Shown here: positions 63,901-64,000 of the stretch, in pieces | Layout of the letters: each line of letters begins with the position of its first letter | How positions within the stretch are numbered: the stretch's first letter is position 1 | DNA from: Bimastos eiseni | Lineage: Eukaryota; Annelida; Clitellata; Crassiclitellata; Lumbricidae | Assembly (NCBI GenBank): GCA_959347315.1 | Contig: OY365809.1 | Location: forward strand, 5,417,449 to 5,481,448 | DNA length: 64,000 nt | Reading direction: 5' to 3' | Notes under the pieces: model-generated | What the model was told of the DNA's origin: nothing | Seen by the model: only the letters and a program-made list of their open reading frames with translations | Databases searched by the model: none | Made by a program: the position numbers and the translations under genes

Positions 63901-64000
63901 GTGTGGTGCTTTGTGAAGTTGAGGTCATTTTGTTTTGTACTGATTAGAGATTGCGATGCAGTGGATGATGCAGTGAGATTGATAAAGATTGTTTCAATCG
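53947..64000 (+). CDS. FAAH: Fatty-acid amide hydrolase, copy B (cut by window edge)
   Basis: A second, tandem FAAH hydrolase. Exons: 53947-54210, 54749-54862, 55409-55465, 56397-56483, 57398-57469, 58117-58178, 58574-58780, 59644-59681, 60702-60826, 61626-61751, 62847-62938, then 63948 past the edge; about 432 residues are visible. Exons 2-10 have the same length and phase as copy A. Exon 1 is 24 codons longer, adding an N-terminal stretch ([20 protein letters not shown]...) before the membrane helix, and exon 11 is one codon shorter. Lys168 (GLPISIKD), Ser243/244 (AGGSSGGE) and Ser267 (DVGGSIR) keep the catalytic triad. No stops or frameshifts were found, so it appears functional up to the edge. 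Five or so C-terminal exons are missing. Confidence 0.92.
55585..55640. repeat. 26-bp stem, 4-nt loop hairpin in FAAH copy B intron 3
   Basis: The arms TTGCTGGAGAAATGTGTAAA.. (55585-55610) and 55615-55640 pair over 26 bp with one mismatch, around the loop TCTA. The stem is a little short for a standard pre-miRNA. Intron 3 otherwise shows no supported feature. Confidence 0.75.
56945..57135 (+). repeat. tRNA-derived SINE (family 3)
   Basis: tRNA-like head: 'tagtccagtggtttgcacac' and B-box 'gggttcaaagcccc'. The body includes 'agtgggaggatcagactgtg', which recurs at about 21800 ('agtgggaagatcagacggcg'). Confidence 0.6.
57455..57685 (+). repeat. 21-bp minisatellite built from the exon 5 donor site
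   Basis: Eleven units of TGTGTCTTAGTACAGGTAAA plus one base. The first unit is the last 15 nt of FAAH copy B exon 5 plus its donor (CAG|GTAAAC). Most units keep an ACAG|GT(A/G/T)A-type junction, giving about ten decoy donors downstream of the real one. Confidence 0.9.
60415..60488. mobile_element. One end of a hAT element
   Basis: The reverse complement reads CAACGGTTCCCAACCTG, matching the terminus of the element at 1269-1660. The other end and a target duplication were not found. It lies in FAAH copy B intron 8. Confidence 0.45.
60489..60575 (-). repeat. tRNA-like SINE head, minus strand
   Basis: Read on the minus strand it has 'gattggttagagcgcttgcc' (A box) and 'ggattcaatcc' (B box) at tRNA-like spacing. 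There is no proper acceptor-stem pairing, so it is a SINE remnant rather than a tRNA gene. Confidence 0.5.
63350..63720 (-). mobile_element. L2/CR1-like LINE 3' end
   Basis: The minus-strand frame from 63717 reads [20 protein letters not shown].. and later PKYLSDYM, matching the LHWLPV...YKILLL...PSYLSDL ending common in such LINE proteins. Downstream on the minus strand it ends in 'gagaggcgctgtaaaaataa', the same tail found in many short copies in this window. It lies in FAAH copy B intron 11. Confidence 0.6.

Overview
Eukaryotic nuclear DNA from an invertebrate animal, most likely a marine deuterostome such as an echinoderm; this phylum guess is inference. The genes are split by many GT-AG introns. 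The noncoding DNA is full of short non-autonomous hAT elements, tRNA-derived SINEs, LINE remnants, microsatellites and minisatellites. A recurring octamer, TAGGCCTA, marks the left half. There is no prokaryotic, plasmid or viral signature.

Five protein-coding genes could be rebuilt exon by exon with consistent splice phases. (1) FBXO9 (minus strand, start codon at 6882-6884, running off the left edge) is an F-box/TPR ubiquitin-ligase adaptor. (2) A receptor-type guanylate cyclase (minus strand, 24206 down to about 15951) has two membrane segments around a NIT-like extracellular domain and an intact class III cyclase domain. This architecture is known in invertebrates and, to my knowledge, absent from vertebrates. 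(3) An SLC17/ANTR-like MFS anion transporter (plus strand, 28789-36422) has 8 exons and 403 residues. (4) and (5) are two head-to-tail fatty-acid amide hydrolase genes: FAAH copy A (39856-51508, 17 exons, 599 residues) and copy B (53947 to beyond 64000). They share exon lengths and phases and each keeps the Lys-Ser-Ser triad.

Layout: 1-6.9 kb FBXO9; 6.9-9.7 kb repeats with no certain gene; 9.7-13.9 kb a tandem segmental duplication carrying an unrecognised exon (open in copy A, with a stop in copy B); 13.9-15.9 kb low-complexity DNA; 15.95-24.2 kb the guanylate cyclase, with a dead LINE and two local partial exon duplications in its introns; 24.2-28.8 kb microsatellites, a hAT element and a SINE; 28.8-37.9 kb the transporter; 37.9-39.8 kb a minisatellite and the FAAH upstream region; 39.9-64 kb the FAAH pair.

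The genes form no operon-like unit. The clearest functional cluster is the FAAH pair (lipid-amide signalling hydrolases). The most notable structural signals are three 21-22 bp minisatellites that each abut a splice site, one of which has copied the exon's own donor site about ten times.
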